Assembly (NCBI GenBank): GCA_023362775.1
Contig: JALMGJ010000003.1
Location: 53,731,416 to 53,795,415 of the forward strand
Length of the DNA: 64,000 nt
Direction: 5' to 3'
Origin: Charina bottae
Lineage: Eukaryota > Chordata > Lepidosauria > Squamata > Charinaidae
The notes under the pieces were generated by a model. It was not told the origin of the DNA. It made no database searches and was given only the letters and a program-made list of their open reading frames with translations. Made by a program: the position numbers and the translations under genes. Of this stretch, positions 10,270-20,764 are shown in pieces; position 1 is the first letter of the stretch; every line of letters begins with the position of its first letter.

Positions 10270-10578
10270 TAGCCTTTCTCAACCTTTTGACCCTGGAGGA
10301 ACCCTTGAAATGTTTTTCAGGCCTTGGGGAACTCCTGCACATTCAGGCTCAAATATAGGCCAGAAGTTACAAAATTATTATCTTCGTTTCATGGGTAGGC
10401 CTGTCTATATCCATTAACTGTGTTCTTGAACTAAACATAAAGAATGAAACGTACCTCTTTAATGTGAAGTTGCCCAAATTTGAAATATTTTTTTAAATAA
10501 ATCGTGATCTCCCAGGGAACCCCTAGAGACCTCTTGCAGAACCCTAGGCTTCCATGGAACCCTGGTTGAGTAACCCTG
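10270..10578 (-). mobile_element. hAT-like element, family A, copy 2
   Basis: This is the reverse-orientation copy of 192-493, beginning TAGCCTTTCTCAACC and ending GGTTGAGTAACCCTG. An exact 8-bp duplication ATCTATTC lies at 10262-10269 and 10579-10586. It is non-autonomous. Confidence 0.87.
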
Positions 10579-10599
10579 ATCTATTCAGATTTTACTACT

Positions 10600-10755
10600 G
10601 CAGATTTTTTTTACTCTTACATCTGTCTGGAACTCTATCCCTAAAATTCTGACCTTTTATGCTGCATGTGTTTTCTATTATCTCTGTTAATTGTTATTAT
10701 ATTGATGTTGCTTTGTGAGATGAGCAGCTGTATAAGTGGAATAAATAAATAAATG
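10600..10755 (+). repeat. LINE-type 3' tail fragment
   Basis: The segment ends GTGAGATGAGCAGCTGTATAA followed by GTGGAATAAATAAATAAATG. It resembles degraded copies of the tails at 16950, 40010, 44630 and 63718, which end in tetranucleotide repeats. Confidence 0.4.
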
Positions 10756-10759
10756 GCTA

Positions 10760-11688
10760 AAGTTCTGAAAGCTAGTGTCAACATTTCATTGGCATGCTCC
10801 ATAGGTAAATATAAGGCAAATCTCTTTCCTGGTTTAAGCAGGAAAAAAAAAGATAGTATCTTTTATCTGGAATGAGAAGTAGTGACAGAAGATTGGTTAA
10901 ATTCTGGGCTGAGATCAAGGGAACATATTTGGGTCGTTAGAGCTTTATAGTGCCAATTCAAATTGCAGGTGAAGAGCGGTCCTAGGCCAGCATCAAGAAG
11001 TATTAGAAGGTTTTTGTTAAAGCTTAGTGATCTATTTTAGAAGTAATTCCTGTCCTTTGTACTTAGGGATGATAGATATTTAAATGTAGAAAAGCAAATT
11101 ATTCTTAAAATAATTTAATGATGAGAAAAGCATTTATTAAACGTAGTTTTTAATTTAAAACTGAAGAATGAGTTTTGTCCACTATGAGGCAGTCCCCCAA
11201 ATTGGATTTCACACTGATGTAGTGATTCTTTTTCTTCCCACTTTCTTGTGAAAAAGACTTGAATTCATTGTGCTAGGAATTAGCATTACTCATGGCAGGA
11301 AGACTGCTCTTGCCTGGCTACGAATTTTGATAGTAGAGAGAGCCTATAGTATTTTTAATCCTATGAATTATCCAAATAATTTTTTATTGCAAATCTTAGG
11401 CTTTTGTTCTTTGATGCTAATTCATTATCTAGTTCAGTACTTCTTATTGTGGAAACTTTTTTATAATTAGTATGCAGTTCTCTATGCTAGAGCATTGCCT
11501 CAAATATAAGCTTGGATTTTGAATCGAAATCCAATTTTGTTGTCAAGATAACATTCCTTAATTACAAGTTGTGCGGGGTGTTTTTTTGGGGCGGAATTTT
11601 CTCTTGCCTTGCAAAGTTTCCAACTCTATCTGAGAATTTGAGGAAGCTGAATTATTTGATAACTTAAGCCAATGTTGGCTGGCAGGTG
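10760..11688. other. Unrecognised intervening sequence
   Basis: AT-rich sequence with no recognisable gene or repeat. Confidence 0.4.
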
Positions 11689-11689
11689 T

Positions 11690-11775
11690 CAGCACCTATC
11701 TGACCTTGGCTGATCTTTAAAAAAGCTTGAAAAAGGGCAGACATAGTTTGTATTCAGATGAGAGGCCACTTGACT
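11690..11775 (+). mobile_element. Degraded 5S-rRNA-derived SINE fragment
   Basis: CTTGGCTGATCTTTAAAAAAG is followed by GTTTGTATTCAGATGAGAGGCC, a diverged version of the internal-control part of 5S rRNA (GTTAGTACTTGGATGGGAGACC). The same CTTGGCTGATC start occurs in the better copy at 21425. It is too short to be a functional 5S gene. Confidence 0.45.
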
Positions 11776-11854
11776 GAGCTTTGGGCTAGACTGGGAAGAA
11801 TCAAGATTGATGTAAGCTTTTTAAGAAACAGCTCCTTATTTTTGTAGGGTAGGG

Positions 11855-13540
11855 CAAGGGTCGGCAAACTTTTTGAGCCGAGAGCCATTTTGGTATGCTC
11901 GTGCACATTTTTAAGTGCTCGAGAGCCAGGGGGCGGGGTTTGCGGGCGGGGGCCAATCGCGTGGAAGGGGGTGAGGTTTGCGGGCAGGAGCCAATCGCGT
12001 GGAAGGGGGCGGGGTTTGGGGGCGGGATCCAATCGCGTGGAAGGGGCGGGGTTTGGGGGCGGGATCCAATCGCGTGGAAGGGCTGCGCTGCGCTTGGCCG
12101 GCCACCCCGGTCCTCGCTCACCTTCCATGGCCGGTCCTCGCGGGCTGCCGGCGACGCTCCCGTCCCCCTGCACCCCAGCTCTCCAAGGCCGGGGCCACCC
12201 TCTCTGCCGCTCCCTTCGACGGAGGAGGGACCGGCGTGCCTTGGGAGCTGCTGCTGGCGGCATGTCTGGGCGAGGCCTCCTTCCAGAGGACCCGCCCGCC
12301 CGCGCTGTCTGTGGGGAGAGAAAAGCAGCCACCGCACAGGCCCGCTTAAAAAACCACCACCCCGAAACCGCTTTCGAGCCGCCTCTCCGGAGGGTCCCTG
12401 CGGTCCCGCCGGGTGCACCCCCCCACCCCGCCGTTCGGTGTCCTCTCCCCCCGCTAACCCGAGCCCTGCGGTGGCCGGGGGAGCCAAGCCAGGCTCCGTT
12501 CCGGCGGGGCGACTGTAGCGACCGGAGGCGGCCAAGGGGAGAGCAGGCGGCTCTTCGCCCTCAGCGCGCCGCTGGGCCCGCTGCACCCCCGCCTGGCTCG
12601 GCTTCCCCCGGCCGCCGCAGGGCTCGGGTTAGCGGGGGGAGAGGACGCCAAACGGCAGGGTGGGGGGGTGCACCCGGCGGGACCGCAGGGACCCTCCGGA
12701 GAGGCGGCTCGAAAGCGGTTTCGGGGTGGTGGTTTTTTAAGCGGGCCTGTGCGGTGGCTGCTTTTCTCTCCCGACAGACAGCGCTCCGGCGAAAACTCCG
12801 GTGCCACCATTGCTCGCCGGCTGGACCCTCCTCCCCAAAGGTGGCGCTCCGCAGGCCCCGCTTTCCAGGGCCGTTCCTGCCACATCCTTTCAGCCTCTGA
12901 CGCCCAACGGCGGGGTGGGGGGATTGATGGGGCGGGAGGGTGTGCCGTCGAGGCCTCCTTGGGAGGAAAGCGGGGAAGCCCCGCGGCCCCTCGAAGGGAT
13001 CCACCGGGGATCACGCGCCTCTTCTCGCTGGGGCCCTCCGAGCAGTCGCTGCCTCCGGGTCGCGGGGATTCTGGCATGGGCACCCGCCGGATATGGGGAG
13101 AGAGGCCGGGAACGGACGGATGTGGCGGTAGGCGCAGGAGCGGGACTCCTCGCCTCACCCCTGCGCAACCGCCCGGCTTTGCCTGGCCTCAACGCCCGAA
13201 CGTGGCGAGGGAGAAGGGAAGAGGCTCGGGAGCGCCCAAGTGCCAGACGGGCAGCTCCGCCCGCGCGCCTCGCCCAGACATGCCGCCAGCAGCAGCTCCC
13301 AAGGCACGCCGGTCCCTCCTCCGTCGAAGGGAGCGGCAGAGAGCCCCGCGGGCTGTGCGCGAGGTGTGGGCGGCTGCGGGTGGCCCCGGCCTTGGAGAGC
13401 AAGAGCGCGTAAGAGCGTAAGAGTTTGGGGGCGGGATCCAATCACGTGGAAGGGGCGGGGGTGTGTTCAGCTGCGGAAGAGCCACACTCAAGGGGCCAAA
13501 GAGCCGCATGTGGCTCGCGAGCCGCCATTTCCGACCCTTG
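11855..13540 (+). mobile_element. GC-rich fold-back hAT-like element, family C, copy 1
   Basis: It begins CAAGGGTCGGCAAACT and ends CCATTTCCGACCCTTG, so the outer ends are inverted repeats. An exact 8-bp duplication GGGTAGGG lies at 11847-11854 and 13541-13548. The 1.7-kb interior is far richer in G+C and CpG than its flanks. It opens with four tandem GC-box/CCAAT units and contains nested inverted repeats: 12180-12275 pairs with about 13266-13360, and 12301-12492 pairs with 12587-12782. Long open frames run through it on both strands, but these follow from GC-richness; none resembles a transposase. A sister copy is at 23753-25404. Confidence 0.9.
11929..12082 (+). promoter_or_regulatory. Four tandem GC-box/CCAAT units inside family C copy 1
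   Basis: A unit of about 37 bp repeats four times, each with a GGGCGGGG-like Sp1-type box and a CCAATCGCGTGGAAGG block. The CCAAT motifs lie near 11953, 11991, 12029 and 12065. The arrangement looks promoter-like (Sp1 plus NF-Y type sites). Transcriptional activity is inference. Confidence 0.5.
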
Positions 13541-13624
13541 GGGTAGGGGAACAGAATCTTGAAAGCCTAACAGAGTTTCTCTTTGCCCCATCTTATACCC
13601 CAAACCCTTGGTGTATATGTGTAT

Positions 13625-13660
13625 GTCTATCTGTGTGTGTGTGTGTGTGTGTGTAAGTAT
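13625..13660 (+). repeat. TG dinucleotide microsatellite
   Basis: A run of TG repeats with minor interruptions, next to a reverse-oriented SINE. A second TG run flanks the other side of that SINE at 13898-13925. Confidence 0.85.
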
Positions 13661-13689
13661 GTGTGTCTATGAATGTGTGTGCGTGTATT

Positions 13690-13893
13690 ATCCATTCAAG
13701 CGTGTCCGATTCTCGGAGACTGCCAGGACAAGTCCCTGAAGTTTTCTTGGCAAGGTTTTTCAGAAATGGTTTGCTATTGCCCTCTTCCTAGGGTAGAGAG
13801 AGAGTGAGTGGCCCAAGGTCACCCAGCTGGCTTTGTGCCTGAGGCGGGCCTCCCAGTTTCTAGCCTGATGCCTTAACCACTACACCAAACTGG

Positions 13894-13897
<4 letters not shown>
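13690..13897 (-). mobile_element. tRNA-headed SINE, CORE/MIR-like type, reverse
   Basis: The reverse complement reads GAGCCAGTTTGGTGTAGTGG at the head, GTGACCTTGGGCCACTCAC in the core, then GGCAATAGCAAACCA and CTTGCCAAGAAAACTTCAGG in the body. It is the same type as the SINE at 2412-2630. TG microsatellites flank both sides. Confidence 0.75.
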
Positions 13898-13924
<27 letters not shown>

Positions 13925-13969
13925 ACACATGCACACACTTACTGTCTTATACTAAGGTGGCATTATGTT

Positions 13970-14980
13970 GAGATTCTTTTTTTTAATAATAATTTTATTG
14001 AAGTTTTTAATAGACATAGTAAAAACAAATACAGACTAAACTAAAAGATAAAAGTAAGAAAGAAGTTTAAAAGGTGCAAGAGAAAGGAAAAAAAAGAAGA
14101 GAGAGAGTAAAAGAAAAATGAAAAAGAAACAAAGACCACAATAAAGAAGTGGCTTCCAACCTTCATCATCATAAGCTAACATAATAACTCTTCACCCTCT
14201 TTTAAAATTGTAAACAAAAAAACTTGTATTCCCATAATGTAACTCATATCTATATGCAATCTAGAAATCATCATCTTTTCAGTCCTGGTTCAGTAAAAAG
14301 TCCAGAAGCTACCAGAAATGTCAAACAAATAATTTATCCCTGATCAAATAGTCCAACTTTATACTCCTTCCTTTTGCAGTTCACAACCCTGGCCTTTAAT
14401 TCGTTCCAGTGGTATCACAGGATTTGGTCTTTCATCAATCTTTGGCATTCCAAAAAAACCTTCAGATCCTTTACCAAGCTAATGTCCATTTGCAATATTC
14501 AGAGAATCTCAGTTCCTAATATGGATTTAATTCCATCTCAGTCATTTCCCATGGGTATATTATTTAATTATATACTTACTTTTCTAATCTTACAGCAAAA
14601 GTATGAATGTTCCAAATTCTCCTAGTCCATTTATAACTTCCTTAAATCAATGTTTTGTTTTTGCTTTTTGCCAATTAGATATTGTTTTTAAACTCTTAAG
14701 TGTCTATTTAAAATTCCTTATATCAAAGAAAGAAGGTAAAGCTCACCAGGTGTCAAATTAAACTTGGCGTTTTGAAGGTCTCTAATATCCATGAGATGGC
14801 TAAATAGATAATTTCCGAAAGTGATTAGAAAGTGAGTGCAGCTGGCTTTGTGTCCTTTTTAAAGTCTCTACTGTGGCTGAGAGCAAGATGTTGTCTCCCT
14901 TCATCTCCTGGTGCTCAATCCTGCAGGAGACTACTGTTTTACTGTCAGACCTGTTTCAAGGTCTCTTCTAATAATAATGA
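13970..14980 (-). mobile_element. Probable LINE 3' region, L1-like, reverse
   Basis: Read in reverse, the sequence ends AACTTCAATAAAATTATTATT and an A run at about 13980-14000, like an L1-type 3' end. The rest is A-rich on the plus strand with no intact ORF. The assignment rests on the terminal polyadenylation signal and base composition only. Confidence 0.3.
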
Positions 14981-15026
14981 GTCATAGGTTCATTTGTGGA
15001 GTCCTTGGTGCTCTCTGAGCCTTGTT

Positions 15027-15971
15027 TCTATGAAGGTTCTCAGTCATCCAGGTGGAATTGTCTGTAGCTTGAATCATGTCAACTGGATTTCTATTTTCTC
15101 AGTGGAAACGTTTCGCTCCTTATCCAAGGAGCTTCTTCAGTCTGAGCAAAGTTAGTAAGGGAATCCTTAAATATGTTTCTAGGTGGCTGTGTGACCTTGC
15201 ACCTGGGACTAGGTCATGGTTATTTTGAGATGTTATTTCTAAGTCCCTTTATCATCTAAAGGAGGATCGTTAAGATTACCATGCTGCTGTTGAGCTTGCG
15301 AAATGGTCTTAATCTTCCTAGGCACAGAAGACAAAGCAGGGAGGAAGATGGGGGAAAGATTGTGCCTGAGGCCCCCACCTCTATTCAAGGAAGGATTTTC
15401 CAAGTTGGCATAAATGGATTCCTTGACCCCTCTCTCAAACCACCTATATTCTCTGACTAAAATGTGAACATTAACGTCCTCAAATGAGTGTCCTTTTTCC
15501 TTTAGATGAAGATAAACTGCTGACTCTGGTCCTGTGGTGTTACTTCTCCTGTGTTGGGCCATCCTCCTGTACAAAGGTTGTTTGGTTTCTCCAATGTAGA
15601 GTTAAGAGCACTCCTCACTGCACTGGATTGCATAAACTACATTGCTTTTCTTGTGTTTTGGAGTTTGATCTTTGGGGTGTACAAGCCTCTGTCTCAGTGT
15701 GTTGGTGGGTTTGAAATATACAGGTATGTGGTGTTTGCCAAATATCCTTTTTATCTTTTCAGACACGCCCGCCATGTAAGGAATGACCAGGTTCTTCCGT
15801 TTACTCTGAGTCTCAGCCCTGTCTGTCGCTGTTTTAGGTCTGATAGACTTAGATTTAGTGAAGGCCCAATTTGGATATCCACAGGCCTTCAGAGCTGTTC
15901 TCAGGTGCTGATTTTCATTCTTTTTGGAATCCATGGATGTGGGGATGGTTTCTGCTCTGTTGAGGCTCTGT
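15027..15971 (-). mobile_element. Penelope-like element type 1, copy a, nested insertion
   Basis: A 5'-truncated PLE inserted within a type 2 PLE. The host sequence CTGAGCCTTGTT is duplicated at 15015-15026 and 15972-15983, a 12-bp target duplication. The element's 3' end carries TATGAAGGTTCTCAGTCATCC on the plus strand and an intact hammerhead-like core at about 15106-15140. It is more diverged than copies c, d and e. Confidence 0.85.
15239..15934 (-). pseudogene. PLE GIY-YIG endonuclease region with one nonsense codon
   Basis: The minus-strand frame runs from MDSKKNENQHLRTALKAC through VVYAIQCSEECS, stops at 15602-15604, and continues in the same frame as LYIGETKQPMYRRMAQHRR to 15239. Comparison with the open copy at 31563-32867 shows the stop is a single GAA-to-TAA change. 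The GIY-YIG-like YAIQC and YIGET motifs are present on either side of it. Reverse-transcriptase motifs have been lost by 5' truncation. Confidence 0.85.
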
Positions 15972-16397
15972 CTGAGCCTTGTTGTTTTCTTGCAGACGTT
16001 TCATTGCCAGGCTAGGCAACATCTTCAGTGTGAAAAGGGAGTGGAACTTGCTCTCTGTTTATATACCCTGGCTTGTCCTGCCTGTGTTGGTGGGGGTGTT
16101 GTACTCTCCTTGGTAGTTCCTTGATTGGGCTGTTGTTTGCTGCTTGGTTGATTGACTGAGTTAATAGTTCCTTGATTAGGGTCTATTGTGTTGTTTGATT
16201 GCTCCTCTGCTGCTAATCTTGGTGTTAATCTTTGCATATCTGGGTGATGATTGCTGGCAAGGAGGTGTTCTGGTCTTCTGGCTTTTCTATTGTCTCTTAT
16301 GAATGGTATGTAAATGTTGTTTACCTCTATGTGTCTGTTGATGGCTGCTTTGTCTGACTGCCAGCTGCATTTATTACTGCATTTTAGCCACCCGCCT

Positions 16398-16818
16398 ACC
16401 TCCTGCCGCCAGCTGCCCCCACCGCCCGGCCCTGTCCATCGCCACCATGCCTGCGGCACCGCATACCACCACTGTGCTGGCTGGGGCCTTTTTGCGTGCT
16501 GCCTTCTTTCACACCAGTGAAAGAAGCCCAGCATGTGAAAGAAGGCCCTGGCTGTGCCGGTGCAAAAGGAGGACCCTTCTAGCTAGGAACTTCTTTCACG
16601 CCGGCATAGCAGGGAGCTTCTTTCATGCACTGGGCTTCTTTCACGTAAGAAGTCCCTGGCTGGCACGCAAATGGAGGCCCTGGTCAGGGTACAAGAGAAG
16701 CCCCAGCTGCAACAGTGCAAAAGAAGGCCCTGGCTGGTACAGTAGTGGTGCATGGTACAGCAGGTGCAGTGGTGGTGGGAAAGGCTGGGCGGTGGGAGAA
16801 GCTGGTGGCAGCAGATAG
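16398..16818. repeat. GC-rich imperfect palindrome
   Basis: The left part (CGCCAGCTGCCCCCACCGCC through CCACTGTGCTGGCTGGGGCC) is similar to the reverse complement of the right part (16690-16818). The arms are about 115-125 bp. The interior repeats CTTCTTTCAC and AAGAAGGCCCTGGCTG motifs in both orientations. The right end runs into TAGGGTTAGGGTTAGG at about 16816-16831. No target duplication or TE family was recognised. Confidence 0.5.
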
Positions 16819-16949
16819 GGTTAGGGTTAGGTAACCCTAATCCCAATTACCACCATTCACCGAGGACTACCTGGATGTAAATACTAGACAGAAGTGGAGC
16901 TTTTGGGGAACTTCCACAATCACAGGACCTCTCTAGGACTTTGCCTCTG

Positions 16950-17060
16950 TCTCAGAAGAATTTATTTTTTTATTATTTATTTTTCAAATTTATTCCCCGC
17001 CCATCTCCCATGCAAGGGACTCTGGGCGGGTTACAACAAAGAATCAGTTAACCCTAATCC
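16950..17060 (-). repeat. LINE-type 3' tail fragment, reverse
   Basis: It contains CCCGCCCATCTCCCATGCAAGG followed by GACTCTGGGCGGGTTACAA after a TTATT-rich stretch. In reverse this is the common tail 'aaccgcccagagtc...gggcgg' followed by an A/T-rich repeat. Related pieces lie at 39430, 40010, 44628, 46650 and 63718. Confidence 0.6.
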
Positions 17061-17134
17061 GAAAGAGCCCTGGGACTGCTTCTGGTTAAAACTAACTTTG
17101 TATGGATTAGTGAACTGGGTCAGATATTGGGTTT

Positions 17135-17331
17135 TGGTCTGTAGGTTGAGTCATGGCAACTGGATTTCTTCCTTTTGGTTGAAACGTTTTGCTGCTTGTC
17201 CAAGTAGCTTCTTCAGTCTGAAGAAGCTACTTGGACAAGCAGCGAAACGTTTCAACCAAAAGAAAGAAATCCAGTTGCCATGACTCAACCTACAGACAAT
17301 TGCACCTGGATGACTGAGAATCTTCATCGAC
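17135..17331. mobile_element. PLE terminal-repeat fold-back insertion
   Basis: Two arms of about 80 bp (17139-17217 and 17220-17298) are nearly perfect reverse complements that meet at CTTCTTCAGTCTGAAGAAG. The right side continues with GCACCTGGATGACTGAGAATC, the usual PLE 3' end. An 11-bp duplication ATATTGGGTTT flanks the unit at 17124-17134 and 17332-17342. Each arm carries a hammerhead-like core (CTGAAGA 17218-17224, GAAA 17243-17246 in the right arm). No coding sequence is present. Confidence 0.85.
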
Positions 17332-17342
17332 ATATTGGGTTT

Positions 17343-18000
17343 CGGTGTTTGTTTGATGGGCTAATTCCTCATGGCCAAGTTAATATGTGTTAAGATTGAG
17401 GATCCTGGAAGACTGAAATTCTAAGTACTGCAAAAACCACATCAGCAAAATAAGTTCCCAGATTTTGTCTGTTTGCCCTCCCACTCCCAAGGATAATAGG
17501 TTTTTCTTCATCTCTCAATAGTTTAGAAGATGAGATTGTCCCAGTAGGGCTAATAATGTGGGAAATAGATGTTTGCTACATATATACTGAAATTATTTCT
17601 TTAAAGCAAAGCCATTAGATTTTGGCTCTGAAGGAACACAGCTCATAGAATGGTAGATGGAGGAACTGATGTAAGGGAAATTAGAAATCTTTTGCAAATT
17701 GTCGCATCTGTAACAGGAACTATCTAAATGTAAGTATTTATAGAGAATTATAGCATTGGGAAACTTTTTGCATCTCTCTCATAAAGAAAAGCAGGGCAAT
17801 TTTAGGAATATGAAGAAACTCATCTGATTATCTTATTCATATCAGAGTTGTTTATTCTTCATTCCTTTAACAAAGCAGCTGTTGCAGCTGGGATGTCTGT
17901 CATTGAAAATGGTTGCCGCTGCCCTTAGACTCAATTCATAGGATGCCGAGTTATATTTTCTTTCTCTCCTAGTGAAGTCTCTCATTTTTTAAAAATCATA
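17343..18000. other. Unrecognised intervening sequence
   Basis: AT-rich DNA without recognisable gene or repeat. Confidence 0.4.
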
Positions 18001-18008
18001 CAATAGGT

Positions 18009-18279
18009 CAGGGCTTTCCAAAGTTTTCCCGCGGCAACACACCAACCGCCGTTGGTGTGTCGCCGCGGGAAAACCCGGAAGTGCTGCCGTTGCGGCAGCG
18101 CGCAAAAACCCGGAAGCGCTGCTGCCACTTTTGGGTTTTTGTGCACCACCGTTGGTGTGTCGCCGCGGGAAAATCCGGAAGCGCTGATGATGATCAGCGC
18201 TTCCAGGTTGTGTGGCGACACACCAGACTGTGTGTGGCGACACACTTTTGTGTCGCGACACACACTTTGGAAAGCTCTG
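18009..18279 (+). mobile_element. hAT-like element, family B, copy 2
   Basis: The ends are CAGGGCTTTCCAAAG and CTTTGGAAAGCTCTG, with an exact 8-bp duplication CAATAGGT at 18001-18008 and 18280-18287. The interior has repeats of GTTGGTGTGTCGCCGCGGG and CCGGAAG(T/C)GCTG and differs from that of copy 1. Confidence 0.9.
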
Positions 18280-18287
18280 CAATAGGT

Positions 18288-20500
18288 ACTTGTACTTACA
18301 TTACTCACATACATTATTACTGTAAGAAAGTCGTGTTCTGAGTTTATTGAGTGTCCCCTCTTCCCCTCTCCTAGATGTCATTGGGGTGGAATTCTTCCGA
18401 AATTCAGTCACAGTCCCTGAGTTTCAAACATGGAACACTTTGAGCTTGTTAGATCCAAATTCTCTAGCCTTGAACTGCACTGCTGAGTTCCCTGGAAACA
18501 AATTTTGGAATTCTTGAAACATTCTACACATTCCAGTTACTGCTTTGGGCATAAGCTTTGCTGAGATCTCCTCTTGGAGAAGAGAAAGTATTTCAAATCT
18601 ATCACCTGACCTTAATCATATTTGTACTTTCAAGTCTCAGTAGGTCAGCTAGCCCAGAAAATGAGGTAACCTAATTGCTCTTGTAGCTGTAGATCTCTCT
18701 TGGGATTTAGTTCATACCTGCTTTCGTTGTGTCTGATGAAAACCATGTTAAGCACAAGGAGGAATTTGCACAGATCTCTTTGCAGCCTCTTTTTCATGCT
18801 CAAGGACAGCCGTGCTATCTTGGTTTCTGCAGGATGGATTGCAGCAAGCAGGCAGTCTTCAGGTGGCCTTTCCCAAAACCATTACAGCTTACTTGTGGAA
18901 AGCAGGGAATGGTGACTTGTCCCCTGTTCTTGGTGGTTTAAGCCAGGTGCTTGGGGAGCTGGCAGGAAATCTGCTTAGCCCCATCACCTTGATAATTGCA
19001 TTAGCTTTCAGTTGAAGCAGCAGTAGCAAAAATAGTTTCATTTAATTTTGTTTCGATAGTCCAGATAAGAGAGCTGTGATTGCTGCTCTCAGGAGAGGAT
19101 GAATAATACTGGTAAAGTTGGAGAATTATTTCTCTTTTCTAGCTATTTAGAAAGACAAGAAACCAATAGATCTCATAAAGCTTTTCTTTTTTCTCATTAC
19201 ATTTCTCTGGATGGTTTTCTTCTGTCTTGGCAGCTCTGCTTCTGTTCCCCCAAGGTGTTCTGTTACATCTCCCCTCCATTTAAAACAAAAATAGGTATGA
19301 AATCAAATGTGAGGAGATTTAGTGTAGTTGCTAGAATGGTCAGCCTGGGTGTGCCTGATGAACCCCAGGTATGTTTTTCCTTCTGGTCATAACTTGAATT
19401 CATAACACTTGTCCCTTTAGCAGATAGAATGGAAAGATGAGCTACCTTGCTCTTCGTTTTCTTATTCCTTTGCAAATACATTTTTTTTTAAAAAAAGCAT
19501 CCTTCAGGTTTTTACTGCACACCCTTCTTTCATGAATGCATGCAGTTTTTGCCTGCTGTTTTGATAGCTCTAGATTAAGATTTCTGTTTAACTTTAGACT
19601 GAAAACTCCTCCGGCTGGTATCTTGTTAAGCACAGTTAAAAAAAGCAGTCAGACTGAGACCAGTACAGTACAGTACTTAAAATGCTGTGGTGTAGTATGA
19701 CGCTTTCAGTAGAATAACAATATATAATACTTCAATAAATCAAATTAAAAAAGGCTTCAGAGCTCCTGAAAGAAAGGTGGGAGGGATATAAATCAAATAA
19801 AAATGCACAGCTCAGGCTCATAGGACCTTCTTACCACTCCTAGTGAAGCCTAGAGTTTGAAGAGCCACATTCTGTAGCTGTGGAAAGTCCACCATGACAA
19901 AGAGGCTGACTCCCTTCCCTAAAGCTTATCCAGCATCATTACGCTAATCATTGAGGAATTCTAGATAAACCTGAAGATCACCTGAATCTTTTCATTCAAA
20001 ACTAACCTTTTTTGCTTGTTCAAACCAATGTTCCTTTAATAATTAGAGCTCTGCTTTTCTGAGGAAGCACAGATTGAATCTCTTTGTAAATGTAAAGGAA
20101 GATGGTTCTAAGACACCCCTCCCTGCCAGCACTCATGACAGTCTTTTAAAGAGATTGTTTCTTTTTGGAACAATTATCCTCAACATGTGCCTTTCAGAAG
20201 TGCAGGAATATCCCCCCATCATCATCTGCATCACAGACTCATATCTGGGGATGATGAGAGTTGTAGCTTGTTGCATTCAGACAGCACCCGGCTGTAGAAA
20301 GTTTAGAATAACAAGTTTCCTTAAAAAAAAATGACAGGGAGTGAGTGGGAAGAATAATCCCCAATTCCTGTATGTCTGTCAGCAAGGGCGAAGTGTTCCT
20401 TGCAGTACTGAATGACTTCTTACTATTTTAAGTTGCCACGAATGTGTTTAATATAGTCTATGAATGGAAACATGTATAATTAGATGCAACTCAACATCAG
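18288..20500. other. Unrecognised intervening sequence
   Basis: Mixed-composition DNA. A stretch near 18361-18510 is open for about 45 codons after a CTCTCCTAG acceptor-like site but has no matching donor. A small exon-like stretch at 19232-19293 is equally weak. The motif AAAGGTGGGAGGGATATAAATC at about 19772 may be a short LINE or SINE tail. Confidence 0.35.
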
Positions 20501-20505
20501 AATCC

Positions 20506-20758
20506 CTAGCCTCGCGTGACGGAGTGAGCTCCCGCACTCGCCCCCGCTCTTGCCAACCTAGCAATTCGAAAGCATGCAAATGCAAGTAGATTAATAGGTA
20601 CCACTTCGGTGGGAAGGTAACAGCGTTCCACGTGCATCATGCTGGCCCCATGACCGCGGAAGCGTCTTCGGACAACGCTGGCTCTTCGGCTAACAAACGG
20701 AGATGAGCACCGGCCCCTAGAGTCAGACACGACTGTGTGGGGGAACCTTTACCTTTTA
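20506..20758 (+). mobile_element. tRNA-derived SINE with BovB-like tail, 5'-truncated
   Basis: It starts within the promoter region at ATCCCTAGCCTCGCGTGACG and keeps the full body and AGAGTCAGACACGACTG tail with CCTTTACC. A weak duplication ATCAGAA flanks it. It is the same family as 745-1081. Confidence 0.85.
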
Positions 20759-20764
20759 CAATAT

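Larger units (their letters stand above)
14985..16395 (-). mobile_element. Penelope-like element type 2, 3' part, split by a nested insertion
   Basis: Two pieces, about 14985-15026 and 15972-16395, are rejoined by comparison with the copy at 20881-21160, which carries the uninterrupted GTGCTCTCTGAGCCTTGTTG. On the minus strand a short degraded coding tail (residues such as INRHIEVNNIYIPFIRD) is followed by a hammerhead-like core, CTGAAGA to GAAAC, at 15998-16028. The minus-strand frame is open over part of this tail (16025-16534) but extends into unrelated GC-rich DNA. The 5' part, including RT, is missing. Confidence 0.65.

Noticed and set aside
18371..18512. Open stretch after CTCTCCTAG that would match the phase of the 2249 exon
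   Set aside because: There is no donor at a sensible position and the frame runs into a stop. Distance and composition give no support.
19232..19293. Second candidate exon with TTGGCAG acceptor and GTATGA donor
   Set aside because: It is short, the donor is weak and the peptide (LCFCSPKVFCYISPPFKTKI) has no recognisable character.
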